Positions 24,111 through 32,962 of a stretch of 32,962 bases of DNA are shown here, piece after piece. The stretch lies in NCBI GenBank assembly GCA_017880265.1, contig JAFJTK010000165.1:1-32962 (forward strand), read 5' to 3'. Both the position numbers and the translations under genes were made by a program. This stretch comes from Candidatus Pelagibacter sp. Its GTDB lineage: Bacteria > Pseudomonadota > Alphaproteobacteria > Pelagibacterales > Pelagibacteraceae. Every line of letters starts with the position of its first letter. The first letter of the stretch is position 1. Below the pieces are notes generated by a model that was not told the origin of the DNA, did no database searches, and saw nothing but the letters and a program-made list of their open reading frames with translations.

Positions 24111-25550
24111 ATGACTGATAAAATGCTTAAATTTGTAAAAATAGGTCAACAAACTCCACCTAAAAGGGAGATTGATGTCAGAAAAAAAGACTTTAATGAG
24201 ATTTATGACGAATTTATTAGTGATAAAGCTAAAGAGCAATCTAGCAGATGTTCTCAGTGTGGTGTTCCTTTTTGCCAAGTTCATTGTCCCTTAAGTAATA
24301 ATATTCCTGATTGGCTTAAGCTAACTGCTGAAGGAAGACTTAAGGAAGCTTACGAATTATCGCAAAGCACAAATAATATGCCGGAAGTCTGTGGAAGAAT
24401 ATGCCCACAAGATAGGTTGTGTGAAGGTAATTGTGTCATCGAACAGTCTGGCCATGGAACAGTAACCATTGGCTCAATGGAAAAATATATTACTGATAAT
24501 GCCTGGGAGCAAGGCTGGGTAAAACCTATAAATATTTCTCATGAAAAAAACCAAAGTGTTGGAATAATTGGTGCTGGACCAGCTGGCTTAGCTGCAGCTG
24601 AAGAATTGAGAAAAAATGGATATAAAATCACAGTTTATGACAGATATGATAGGGCTGGTGGATTGTTAATATATGGAATACCAAATTTTAAGCTTGAAAA
24701 AGAAGTTGTAGAGAGAAGAACTAAACTCTTAAAAGATGGAGGAATTGAGTTTATTCAAAATTTTGAAGTAGGAAAAGATGCAAATTTAGAACAATTAAGA
24801 AAAAAACATGATGCAATTCTAATTGCAACAGGAGTTTACAAAGCTCGAGAGGTAGAACTTCCAGGTAATGACTTAAATAATATTTTTCCTGCGATGGATT
24901 TTTTAACAGCATCAAATAAAAAAGGATTAGGCGATAAAGTAGAATTATTTGATAAAGGAATTTTAAATGCAGAGGGAAAAGATATTGTTGTAATTGGTGG
25001 TGGTGATACAGCAATGGACTGCGTAAGAACATCAATAAGACAAAAAGCAAAATCAGTTAAATGTCTATATAGAAGAGACAAAGAGAATATGCCTGGATCA
25101 GCAAGAGAGGTTGCTAATGCTGAAGAGGAAGGTGTCGAATTTGTTTGGCTATCAAGTCCCAAGGAATTTAAGGGTATTAACAAAGTTGAAAAATTAATTG
25201 TTGACCAGATAAAATTAGGTGATCCTGATGAAAGTGGAAGAAGAAAACCTGAGGTTCAACAAGACTCAAGTTTTGAGATCAAAGCAGATATGGTTATTAA
25301 GGCTTTAGGTTTTGATCCTGAAGATTTGCCAACTTTATTTGACTCTAACGAACTGCAAGTGACAAAATGGGGAACTATCAAAGCAGATTTTGATACAATG
25401 GAGACAAATTTGAGTGGGGTTTTTGCTGCAGGAGATATAGTTAGAGGTGCATCTTTAGTTGTTTGGGCGATAAAAGATGGAAGAGATGCAGCAGCTTCGA
25501 TTAAAAAGCATTTAGAAAATAAAGAATTAAAACAGACAAAAGTAGCTTAA
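24111..25550 (+). CDS. gltD: Glutamate synthase (NADPH) small subunit
   Basis: This 479-residue beta subunit takes electrons from NADPH through FAD to the large subunit. The N-terminal region has two cysteine sets, CSQCGVPFCQVHCP (47-59) and CGRICPQDRLCEGNC (94-108), which hold 4Fe-4S clusters. The FAD-binding fold begins GIIGAGPAGLAAAEELRKNG (from 151), the NADPH fold contains VVIGGGDTAMDCVRT, and the C-terminus has GVFAAGDIVRGASLVVWAI. Length agrees with E. coli GltD (472). It precedes gltB with a one-base TAATG overlap, the reverse of the gltB-gltD order in E. coli. The 182-base spacer upstream contains stem-loops that could be regulatory. Confidence 0.96.
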   Translation: MTDKMLKFVKIGQQTPPKREIDVRKKDFNEIYDEFISDKAKEQSSRCSQCGVPFCQVHCPLSNNIPDWLKLTAEGRLKEAYELSQSTNNMPEVCGRICPQDRLCEGNCVIEQSGHGTVTIGSMEKYITDNAWEQGWVKPINISHEKNQSVGIIGAGPAGLAAAEELRKNGYKITVYDRYDRAGGLLIYGIPNFKLEKEVVERRTKLLKDGGIEFIQNFEVGKDANLEQLRKKHDAILIATGVYKAREVELPGNDLNNIFPAMDFLTASNKKGLGDKVELFDKGILNAEGKDIVVIGGGDTAMDCVRTSIRQKAKSVKCLYRRDKENMPGSAREVANAEEEGVEFVWLSSPKEFKGINKVEKLIVDQIKLGDPDESGRRKPEVQQDSSFEIKADMVIKALGFDPEDLPTLFDSNELQVTKWGTIKADFDTMETNLSGVFAAGDIVRGASLVVWAIKDGRDAAASIKKHLENKELKQTKVA

Positions 25551-28500
25551 TGAAAAATTATAAAAAAAATTTAGAAATACTGAAAAAAAACCATGTCTAT
25601 TCTGAAGAGATGGAACACGATGCTTGCGGTGTTGGTTTAATTGCTTCTACGGAGGGAAAGAAATCACGTAAAGTTGTCGAGTATGGAATTGAAGCTTTAA
25701 AAGCAGTTTGGCATAGAGGAGCAGTTGATGCTGATGGTAAAACGGGTGATGGTGCTGGGATACATGTAGAAATACCAAAAGATTTTTTTATAGAAAAAAT
25801 AGAAGTTACAGGTCATACCCACGATAATTCAGAAATCTGTGTTGGAATGATTTTCTTACCAAGAAATGATTATGCAGCACAAGAAAGTTGCAAAACAATA
25901 GTTGAAAGCGAACTAACCAAAAATGATTTTAGCATTTATGGTTGGAGGCAAGTTCCAGTCAACCCAAAGGTCTTAGGTGAAAAAGCATTTCAGACAATGC
26001 CTGAAATTATTCAAGTACTTTTTAAATCAAATAATCCAGAATTATTGAATAAAGATCTTGAAAGAAAAATTTATGAAACAAGAAGGATAATTGAAAATAA
26101 AGCTTTTAAGATTTCTTTAAATAATTTTTATATTTGTTCTCTTAGTTCAAAATCAATCATTTATAAGGGAATGTTTTTAGCAGAAGCTATTTCAGATTTT
26201 TTTTTAGATTTAAAAGATGAAAGATTTGTTTCAAGATACGCAATTTTTCATCAAAGATTTTCTACAAACACAGCACCAAGTTGGAATCTAGCTCAACCTT
26301 TTAGAGCAATTGCTCATAATGGAGAAATCAATACATATCGTGGTAATAAAAATTGGATGAAAGTTCATGAACAAGAAATGAATAGCCCACTTTTTGATAA
26401 CATAGAAAATTTAAAACCAGTAATTCAACAGGGGGCATCAGACTCAGCTGCATTGGATAATGTTTTTGAATTATTAAATATTTCAGGTCAACCAGCACCT
26501 CTAGCAAAATTAATGTTAGTGCCAGATGCTTGGTCTAAAAAAAATAAAACTTTATCTAGAGATCATCAACAATTATTTAATTTTTTAAATAGTACTATGG
26601 AACCTTGGGATGGACCTGCTGCTATTGCTGGAACAGATAATGAATGGGTAATCGCTGCAAATGATAGAAATGGATTGAGACCCTTAAGATATGCAATTAC
26701 CAAAGATAATTTATTATTTGCAGGTTCAGAAACTGGAATGATTGAACTTAACGAAAAAAAAATTTTAACTAAGGGAAGATTAGGCCCAGGAGAAATAATT
26801 GGAGTTAGAATTGAAAAAGGAAAAGTATTTACTAACAGCAAAATCAAAGATTATTTAGCTAAAGAATACAAACATTTTAATTCTCAAATTATCGATTTAG
26901 ATGAAAAAATTACTATTTCTGGAGAAAAGCATTCATTCTCTGGAGATGATTTAAGACGAAGACAGTACACATTTGGAATGAGTCTTGAAGACTTAGAGCT
27001 TATTTTGCACCCAATGGCTGAAGATGCGAAAGAGGCGATTGGCTCTATGGGTGATGATACTCCTCTTGCAGTATTATCTGATAAATATAGACCTCTTTAT
27101 CATTTTTTTAGACAAAATTTTAGCCAAGTAACTAATCCTCCAATTGACTCGCTTCGAGAAAATAAGGTTATGAGTCTAAAAACAAGATTTGGAAATTTAG
27201 GTAATATTTTAGATTTTGATAATCTAACTAAGCAAAATATTTATGTTTTAAATAGTCCAATTTTATCAAACTCTCAATTTGATAAATTTATTAATTTTTT
27301 TGGTAAAAATTCTTTAGTTATAGATTGTACTTTTTCTAAAGATCAGTCTTTATTTGAAGCAATAAAACAAGTCCAAAAAGATGCTGAAATCGCTGTAAGA
27401 CAAGGTGTTACTCAATTAATTTTGAGTGATAAAGGATTGTCAGAAACTAATTTACCTATTCCTATGTTATTATGTGTAGGAGCAATCAATTCATTCTTAA
27501 TAGAAAAAAAATTAAGAGGATATGTTTCGATAAATGTTCAATCTGGAGAAGCTTTAGATACACATTCATTTGCCACCTTAATTGGTGTAGGTGCAACTAC
27601 AGTAAACCCATACCTTGCTTTTGACAGCTTATATCAAAGACATGAAAAAAAACTTTTTGGAAAATTTAGTTTTGATGAATGTGTTGAAAGATACATTAAA
27701 TCTGTAAATGCCGGTCTATTAAAAATTATGTCTAAAATGGGAATTTCTGTTTTGAGTTCGTATAGAGGGGGATGTAATTTTGAAACTGTTGGATTGAGTA
27801 GAACGATTGTTGCTGATTATTTTCCAGGTGTGGTATCTAAAATTTCTGGGATTGGATTAACAGGAATAGAAAAAAAAATTAGATCTATTCATAAAGAAGC
27901 ATTTGAAAGCTCTGAAACTATTTTACCAATAGGTGGAATATATAGATATCGTAAAAATGGAGAAACACACCAATATCAAGGAAAATTAATTCATTTATTG
28001 CAAAGCGCTGTAGGATCAAATTCTTATGAAGCTTACAAAAGATATGCAGAAGGAATATATAATCTACCACCAATAAATTTAAGGGATTTAATTGATTTCA
28101 GATCAAAAAAATTGAAAGGACCGATTGATATTTCTGAAGTTGAACCAATACAAAATATACTTAAAAGATTTGGAAGTGGAAGCATGTCACACGGAGCGCT
28201 TTCAAAAGAAGCTCATGAAACACTTGCCACAGGAATGAACAGAATTAAAGGTGCCTCTTGTAGTGGTGAGGGTGGAGAAGATGAGAGTAGGTTTAAAGTT
28301 CTAGAAAATGGAGACAGTGCAAATTCTAGAGTAAAACAAATAGCTTCAGCCAGATTTGGTGTAACAGTTAATTATTTAAATAATTGTAATGAAATTGAAA
28401 TTAAAATAGCTCAAGGAGCAAAACCAGGAGAAGGTGGACAGCTACCAGGGTTTAAAGTTACTGATGAGATTGCAAAATTAAGACATTCAACACCTGGAGT

Positions 28501-30055
28501 TACTTTAATATCACCTCCACCACATCACGATATTTATTCAATAGAAGATCTTGCTCAACTTATTTATGATTTGAAACAAATAAATCCTAAAGCAAGAATT
28601 GGGGTTAAACTTGTTGCGTCATCAGGTGTAGGAACAATTGCAGCGGGTGTTGCTAAAGCAAAAGCAGATATAATATTAATATCTGGACATAATGGCGGCA
28701 CGGGCGCAACACCGCAAACTAGCGTTAAGTATGTTGGAATACCATGGGAAATGGGTTTAACAGAAGCTAATCAAGTTTTAACATTAAACAATCTAAGACA
28801 CAAAGTTACTCTTAGAACTGATGGTGGCATTAAAACAGGAAGAGATGTTGTTATTGCAGCAATGATGGGAGCAGAAGAGTATGGAGTGGCAACTACTGCG
28901 TTAGTTGCGATGGGATGTATCATGGTTAGACAATGTCATTCTAACACATGCCCTGTTGGTGTTTGTACTCAAGACGAAAAACTTAGAGAAAAATTTACAG
29001 GCACCCCAGACAAAGTAGTCAACTTATTCACTTTTATAGCATCTGAAGTACGGGAAATTTTAGCAAAAATAGGTTTTAAATCATTGAACGATATAATTGG
29101 CAGAACAGATCTTTTAATGCAGGTTAGCAAAGCCTCTCCAAATCTTGATGATTTAGATTTGAACCCACTTTTTGTACAAGCAGATAACGGTAACAATAAA
29201 AGATATTGTGAAAATCAAGAAATAAACCATGTACCAGATACACTTGATCAAGAAATTTGGCCAGAGATTGAAAAATCTTTAGACAGCTCTGAAAAAATAG
29301 AAAAAGAATACATTATTAAAAATACGAATAGAGCAGTTGGAACTAGAATATCTCATCACCTTTATAAAAAATATGGATATGAAAAACTTAATGAAAACTT
29401 TTTAGTATTAAATTTCAAGGGTTCAGCAGGACAATCATTTGGTGCTTTTTCAGCCAAAGGATTAAAACTTGTTCTTAAAGGAGATGCTAACGATTATGTA
29501 GGTAAGGGGTTATCAGGGGCAACAATTTCAATCAAATTATCTGATGAAAGTAATTTAATTTCAAATGAAAACACTATTATAGGTAATACAGTTTTATATG
29601 GTGCAACATCAGGAAAATTATTTGCAGCTGGACAGGCAGGCGAAAGATTTGCTGTTCGAAACTCTGGAGCAACTACGGTAATTGAAGGATGTGATTCAAA
29701 TGGTTGTGAATATATGACAGGAGGAACTGTAGTAATCTTAGGTGATGTAGGTGATAACTTTGCAGCAGGGATGACAGGAGGAATGGCATTTATCTATGAT
29801 AAATCAGGAGAATTTGAAAAAAAAGTTAATGATGAGTCTGTTGTATGGCAAAATATAGAAACAGATTATTGGAAAACATTTCTTAAAGATTTAATCCAAG
29901 AACATTTTAAAGAAACTGGATCTAATTTATCAAAAATGTTAATTGAAAATTATGATGAAGAGTTAAAGAATTTTATTCAAGTTTGTCCAAAAGAAATGTT
30001 AGACAAGTTAAGTAATCCAATCAGCAACAAACCATTTATTAAAGAAGTTAGTTAA
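25550..30055 (+). CDS. gltB: Glutamate synthase (NADPH) large subunit
   Basis: This 1501-residue alpha subunit makes two glutamates from glutamine and 2-oxoglutarate. The class II amidotransferase nucleophile is Cys26 (HDACGVGLIAS), implying removal of a 25-residue propeptide. The N-terminal nucleophile domain contains HQRFSTNTAPSW and AHNGEINTYRGN. The FMN/synthase domain shows GEGGEDESRF, KPGEGGQLPG and ISGHNGGTGATP. The 3Fe-4S motif is CIMVRQCHSNTC (cysteines 1123, 1129, 1134), and the C-terminal GXGXG beta-helix includes GATSGKLFAAGQAGERFAVRNSG. Complete and of normal length. Its stop interlocks with the downstream hydrolase on the opposite strand (TTAA). Confidence 0.97.
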   Translation: MKNYKKNLEILKKNHVYSEEMEHDACGVGLIASTEGKKSRKVVEYGIEALKAVWHRGAVDADGKTGDGAGIHVEIPKDFFIEKIEVTGHTHDNSEICVGMIFLPRNDYAAQESCKTIVESELTKNDFSIYGWRQVPVNPKVLGEKAFQTMPEIIQVLFKSNNPELLNKDLERKIYETRRIIENKAFKISLNNFYICSLSSKSIIYKGMFLAEAISDFFLDLKDERFVSRYAIFHQRFSTNTAPSWNLAQPFRAIAHNGEINTYRGNKNWMKVHEQEMNSPLFDNIENLKPVIQQGASDSAALDNVFELLNISGQPAPLAKLMLVPDAWSKKNKTLSRDHQQLFNFLNSTMEPWDGPAAIAGTDNEWVIAANDRNGLRPLRYAITKDNLLFAGSETGMIELNEKKILTKGRLGPGEIIGVRIEKGKVFTNSKIKDYLAKEYKHFNSQIIDLDEKITISGEKHSFSGDDLRRRQYTFGMSLEDLELILHPMAEDAKEAIGSMGDDTPLAVLSDKYRPLYHFFRQNFSQVTNPPIDSLRENKVMSLKTRFGNLGNILDFDNLTKQNIYVLNSPILSNSQFDKFINFFGKNSLVIDCTFSKDQSLFEAIKQVQKDAEIAVRQGVTQLILSDKGLSETNLPIPMLLCVGAINSFLIEKKLRGYVSINVQSGEALDTHSFATLIGVGATTVNPYLAFDSLYQRHEKKLFGKFSFDECVERYIKSVNAGLLKIMSKMGISVLSSYRGGCNFETVGLSRTIVADYFPGVVSKISGIGLTGIEKKIRSIHKEAFESSETILPIGGIYRYRKNGETHQYQGKLIHLLQSAVGSNSYEAYKRYAEGIYNLPPINLRDLIDFRSKKLKGPIDISEVEPIQNILKRFGSGSMSHGALSKEAHETLATGMNRIKGASCSGEGGEDESRFKVLENGDSANSRVKQIASARFGVTVNYLNNCNEIEIKIAQGAKPGEGGQLPGFKVTDEIAKLRHSTPGVTLISPPPHHDIYSIEDLAQLIYDLKQINPKARIGVKLVASSGVGTIAAGVAKAKADIILISGHNGGTGATPQTSVKYVGIPWEMGLTEANQVLTLNNLRHKVTLRTDGGIKTGRDVVIAAMMGAEEYGVATTALVAMGCIMVRQCHSNTCPVGVCTQDEKLREKFTGTPDKVVNLFTFIASEVREILAKIGFKSLNDIIGRTDLLMQVSKASPNLDDLDLNPLFVQADNGNNKRYCENQEINHVPDTLDQEIWPEIEKSLDSSEKIEKEYIIKNTNRAVGTRISHHLYKKYGYEKLNENFLVLNFKGSAGQSFGAFSAKGLKLVLKGDANDYVGKGLSGATISIKLSDESNLISNENTIIGNTVLYGATSGKLFAAGQAGERFAVRNSGATTVIEGCDSNGCEYMTGGTVVILGDVGDNFAAGMTGGMAFIYDKSGEFEKKVNDESVVWQNIETDYWKTFLKDLIQEHFKETGSNLSKMLIENYDEELKNFIQVCPKEMLDKLSNPISNKPFIKEVS

Positions 30056-30801
30056 ATAATTAGTTTTAACTCCTTCATTATTATTTTAAGCCACCTTTGA
30101 CTTGATAAACTGTGATCACCATTATTAATAATAACTAATTTTTTTTTTGCTTTTTGAAATATTTTTAAAACTTTTCTTGAATAAGAAACAGGCACCACTT
30201 CATCTTTTTGACCATGAACCATAGTAACATTTATTTCAGAATTTATTTTTTTATTTAAAACCTTATTTTTTCTACCATCTTTTATTAATTGTAGAGTAAT
30301 TGGATATTCATAATTACCGTGTTTTAATTGTAAAATTCCTTTTTGGATAGTTTCAGACTTCATTTTTTTTGTGAACTTTTTCCACATCAAATTTTCTAAA
30401 AATTCAGGAGCAGAACCTATACCTAAAAATCCTTTTATTTGACTTTTAAATTTTTGAAATTGTTTAAGTGCTAACCAGGCACCCATACTTGAACCAACAA
30501 TAATAAAATCATTTTTCTTCACGAATTTTTTAATCAGAGCTGACGTTTCGTTGCTCCATTTTGTAATATTGCCATTAGTAAATTTTCCTGATGATTTTCC
30601 GTGTCCAGAATATTCAAGTGCTAAAAAACTTAGTTTGTTTTGTTTAGAAAATTTTAAAAAAGCATTTGGTTTTTTCCCTTCTAAATCAGACATAAAACCA
30701 TGTAAAAAAACAATAAAAGGAGCACCTTTATGAATATTACAAACAAATCTTATTTTCTTACTTTTTGAGACTCTGTAATATCTAAAATAAGTCATAATCA
30801 T
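30052..30801 (-). CDS. Alpha/beta hydrolase (serine hydrolase)
   Basis: This 249-residue alpha/beta-fold hydrolase has the oxyanion strand FIVFLHGFMSDLEGKK, then LEYSGHGKSSGKF, the nucleophile elbow VGSSMGAWLALK, a HGQKDEVVP acid loop and a late NNGDHSLSSQRW with the catalytic His, so the triad is complete. The closest look is of palmitoyl-protein-thioesterase-like (ABHD10-type) short hydrolases; the substrate is not known. A second ATG six bases inside (MTYFRYY) is an equal candidate start. It is divergent from the glycosyltransferase with 36 bases between, and its stop interlocks with gltB. Confidence 0.85.
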   Translation of the reverse strand: MIMTYFRYYRVSKSKKIRFVCNIHKGAPFIVFLHGFMSDLEGKKPNAFLKFSKQNKLSFLALEYSGHGKSSGKFTNGNITKWSNETSALIKKFVKKNDFIIVGSSMGAWLALKQFQKFKSQIKGFLGIGSAPEFLENLMWKKFTKKMKSETIQKGILQLKHGNYEYPITLQLIKDGRKNKVLNKKINSEINVTMVHGQKDEVVPVSYSRKVLKIFQKAKKKLVIINNGDHSLSSQRWLKIIMKELKLII

Positions 30802-30837
30802 TTATATGTTTAATCTAATAATATATAATCATATCAA

Positions 30838-31992
30838 ATGTCATCTAATTTAAAAGTTTTACAAGTTATACCAAAATTAGGTTACGGAGGTGCTGAAACA
30901 GGTTGTTATGATATTGCTCATTACTTGCCAGAAAATGATTGTGGATCATTTATTGTAACAAGTGGAGGAGAACTTCTTAAATTTATTGATAAAAAAAAAG
31001 TAAAAATAATAAAACTTCCTGTACATAGTAAAAATCCTTTAATTATATTCATTAATTTTTTAGCTTTAGTTGCAATTATACTCGTTAAGAATATTTCAAT
31101 TGTACATGCAAGAAGTAGAGCGCCAGCCTGGTCTTGCTTGTTAGCAGCTAAAATTACAGGCAGAAAATTTGTTACTACTTTTCATGGAACTTATAATTTT
31201 AATAATAAAATTAAAAAATTTTATAATTCTGTAATGGTTAGGTCTGACTTAATCATAGCAGGTTCTAATTTTATTTTTTCTCATATCAAAGATAATTATA
31301 CAAAATATCTTAATGCTAAAAAAAAACTTTTAGTTATATTTAGAGGAATTAACGTCGACTATTTTGATCCGACTACCAAATTAGATAGTGATGAAAAAAA
31401 ACTATTAAAAAAATGGCAAATAGAAAAAGATAAAAAAATAATTCTTTTACCTGGCAGATTAACAGGATGGAAAGGACAAGAAGTTTTTATAGAAGCAATT
31501 AATTTAGTTAATATTGAACTTGGATATGAAGCTTTTTATGCTGTAATTCTTGGAAGTGATCAAGGTAGAGATCTATATAAAAAAAAACTTATTAGAATTA
31601 CAGAACAACACAGATTAAATAACCAAGTTAAATTTATTGATCATTGTAATGATATGGCTTTAGCCTACAAAGTTTCAGATATAGTAATATCTGCATCTAT
31701 CGAGCCAGAGGCTTTTGGAAGAGTTGCAGTTGAAGCACAATCAATGGAAAAACCAATAATTGCAAGCGATATTGGCGGGTCTAATGAAACTATAATTGAC
31801 GAAAAAACTGGTTTTTTATTCGAGTCTAACAATGCAAAATCATTAAGTAAAAAAATTTTAAAAGTTCTTTCTATGGATGAAACATTGTTACAATCGATAG
31901 GTAAAGAAGGAAGAAAAAACATAATTCAAAAATTTAATGTTGAAAAAATGTGCTTTTCTACTTATTCAGAGTATAAAAGAATATTAAATTAA
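30838..31992 (+). CDS. GT4-family (GT-B fold) glycosyltransferase
   Basis: This 384-residue retaining glycosyltransferase of the GT4 type has an N-terminal acceptor-side Rossmann fold beginning VLQVIPKLGYGGAETGCYDIA, and the donor-side fold with LLPGRLTGWKGQEVFIEAI. The nucleotide-sugar EX7E-like loop is SIEPEAFGRVAVEAQSMEKPIIASDIGGSNETI, with the two acidic residues in the right spacing. It transfers a hexose from an activated sugar, probably in cell-surface polysaccharide or lipid glycan synthesis, but acceptor and donor are unknown. It ends TAA directly followed by the thrS ATG with no gap, so they are likely cotranscribed. Confidence 0.88.
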   Translation: MSSNLKVLQVIPKLGYGGAETGCYDIAHYLPENDCGSFIVTSGGELLKFIDKKKVKIIKLPVHSKNPLIIFINFLALVAIILVKNISIVHARSRAPAWSCLLAAKITGRKFVTTFHGTYNFNNKIKKFYNSVMVRSDLIIAGSNFIFSHIKDNYTKYLNAKKKLLVIFRGINVDYFDPTTKLDSDEKKLLKKWQIEKDKKIILLPGRLTGWKGQEVFIEAINLVNIELGYEAFYAVILGSDQGRDLYKKKLIRITEQHRLNNQVKFIDHCNDMALAYKVSDIVISASIEPEAFGRVAVEAQSMEKPIIASDIGGSNETIIDEKTGFLFESNNAKSLSKKILKVLSMDETLLQSIGKEGRKNIIQKFNVEKMCFSTYSEYKRILN

Positions 31993-32962
31993 ATGCCTAT
32001 AATTACATTACCCGACGGAAATAATTTATCATTTCCAGACAAAGTTACAGGTCTAGATGTAGCTGAAAAAATTAGTAAGTCACTTGCTAAACAAGCAATG
32101 GTTATAAGTATTGATGGCGATCTAAAAGATTTAGATTTTTTAATAGAAAAAGATTGTTCAATTAAAATTTTTACATCAAAAAACCCTGAGGGCTTAGAAA
32201 CTATAAGACATGATACAGCTCATATTTTAGCTATGGCTGTTCAAGAATTATTTCCTGGAACACAAGTAACTATTGGTCCAGTTATTGAAAATGGCTTTTA
32301 TTATGATTTTGCAAGAAAAGAACCCTTTACAGAAGATGATTTGGAACAAATTGAAAATAAGATGAAAGAAATTGTAGATAGAAATGAAATTACAAAAAGA
32401 GAAGTTTGGGAAAGAAATAAAGCTATTTCACATTTTAAAGAAAAAGGAGAAACCTATAAAGCAGAATTAATTGAAGCAATTCCAGAAAATGAGGATGTGT
32501 CTATTTATTTTCATGGTGATTGGCATGACTTATGTAGAGGGCCCCATCTTTCTTCAACAGGTAAAATTGGAAAATTTTTTAAACTTACTAAAGTTTCAGG
32601 AGCCTATTGGAGAGGAGACTCTAACAATGAAATGTTGCAAAGAATATATGGAACAAGCTGGGCAACCCAAAAAGATTTAGATGAATATTTAAAAAGAATT
32701 GAAGAAGCTGAAAAAAGAGATCATCGAAAACTTGGAAAAGAAATGGATTTATTTCATTTTAGAGAAGAAAGTCCAGGGTCTGTATTTTGGCATGAAAGAG
32801 GATGGGCTTTATTTCAAAAATTAATTAATTATATGAGAGGCAGACAGGATGCAGCAGGATATAAAGAAGTAAATACGCCAGAGATATTAGATAGACAATT
32901 GTGGGAAAAATCTGGTCATTGGGAAAAATATGGAGAAAATATGTACACATCTGAAACACCAG
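31993..32962 (+). CDS. thrS: Threonine--tRNA ligase, 3' end beyond the window
   Basis: About 323 codons of the N-terminal half are present. The TGS domain comes first ([20 protein letters not shown]...), then the editing domain with [17 protein letters not shown] and the later [12 protein letters not shown], a zinc-type editing site. The catalytic-core start [20 protein letters not shown] follows (motif 1 of class II synthetases), and the window ends in EMYTSE-like [10 protein letters not shown] before motif 2. The start codon immediately follows the glycosyltransferase stop. Identification is firm; the C-terminal anticodon-binding domain lies outside. Confidence 0.95.
   Translation, partial: MPIITLPDGNNLSFPDKVTGLDVAEKISKSLAKQAMVISIDGDLKDLDFLIEKDCSIKIFTSKNPEGLETIRHDTAHILAMAVQELFPGTQVTIGPVIENGFYYDFARKEPFTEDDLEQIENKMKEIVDRNEITKREVWERNKAISHFKEKGETYKAELIEAIPENEDVSIYFHGDWHDLCRGPHLSSTGKIGKFFKLTKVSGAYWRGDSNNEMLQRIYGTSWATQKDLDEYLKRIEEAEKRDHRKLGKEMDLFHFREESPGSVFWHERGWALFQKLINYMRGRQDAAGYKEVNTPEILDRQLWEKSGHWEKYGENMYTSETP

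Noticed and set aside
24751..25183. Leftward ORFs opposite gltD
   Set aside because: They are antisense to the FAD/NADPH domains of gltD and show Leu/Ser bias typical of shadows.
1..32962. CRISPR array, insertion sequence, integron or defence island
   Set aside because: No regularly spaced direct repeats, transposase, recombinase or defence-type gene was found on either strand.

Overview
The window looks like a chromosomal segment from a streamlined marine alphaproteobacterium of the SAR11 / Candidatus Pelagibacter type. The grounds are very A+T-rich DNA, spacers of tens of bases or none, chains of overlapping start and stop codons, and gene content typical of that group: a TAXI-type TRAP transporter, a DsbB/YqaA/COQ7 cluster, and a helicase-fdxA-carD operon. 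No insertion sequence, phage gene, CRISPR array or rRNA is visible. No stretch longer than about 200 bases lacks a gene.

Layout. 1-4755: partial argH (leftward), a TlpA thioredoxin, a HIG1-like membrane protein, a carboxylesterase, an HNH protein, then the leftward yqaA-dsbB-coq7 cluster. 4817-6639: tRNA-Leu(CAA) followed after 7 bases by a long-chain acyl-CoA synthetase. 6758-7008: a self-contained mini-gene (promoter, palindrome, ribosome binding site, 35-codon Lys/Ala ORF, terminator). 7007-11097: leftward operon of Suv3-like helicase, TerB-like protein, ferredoxin and a CarD regulator with a long basic extension. 11271-15968: aminotransferase, TAXI solute-binding protein, terminator, fused TRAP permease. 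15969-16590: leftward tRNA-Arg(ACG), 32-codon membrane microprotein, PaaI-type thioesterase. 16665-23167: thiolase, pyruvate dehydrogenase E1 (with an extra N-terminal lipoyl domain) and E2, EamA transporter. 23164-30055: leftward uppP, then gltD-gltB. 30052-32962: leftward alpha/beta hydrolase, then a glycosyltransferase and the start of thrS.

Functional threads are central carbon entry (pyruvate dehydrogenase, thiolase, acyl-CoA synthetase, thioesterase), nitrogen assimilation (glutamate synthase, aminotransferase, argH), organic-acid uptake (TRAP), respiratory and redox maintenance (COQ7, DsbB, TlpA, HIG1, ferredoxin) and envelope or translation housekeeping.

The points most worth a second look are the Lys/Ala mini-gene beside a CarD with a similar basic tail, the 32-codon membrane microprotein starting 14 bases after tRNA-Arg, the lipoyl domain fused to the AceE-type E1, and the convergent gene pairs, four of six of which interlock through 4-base stop-codon overlaps.
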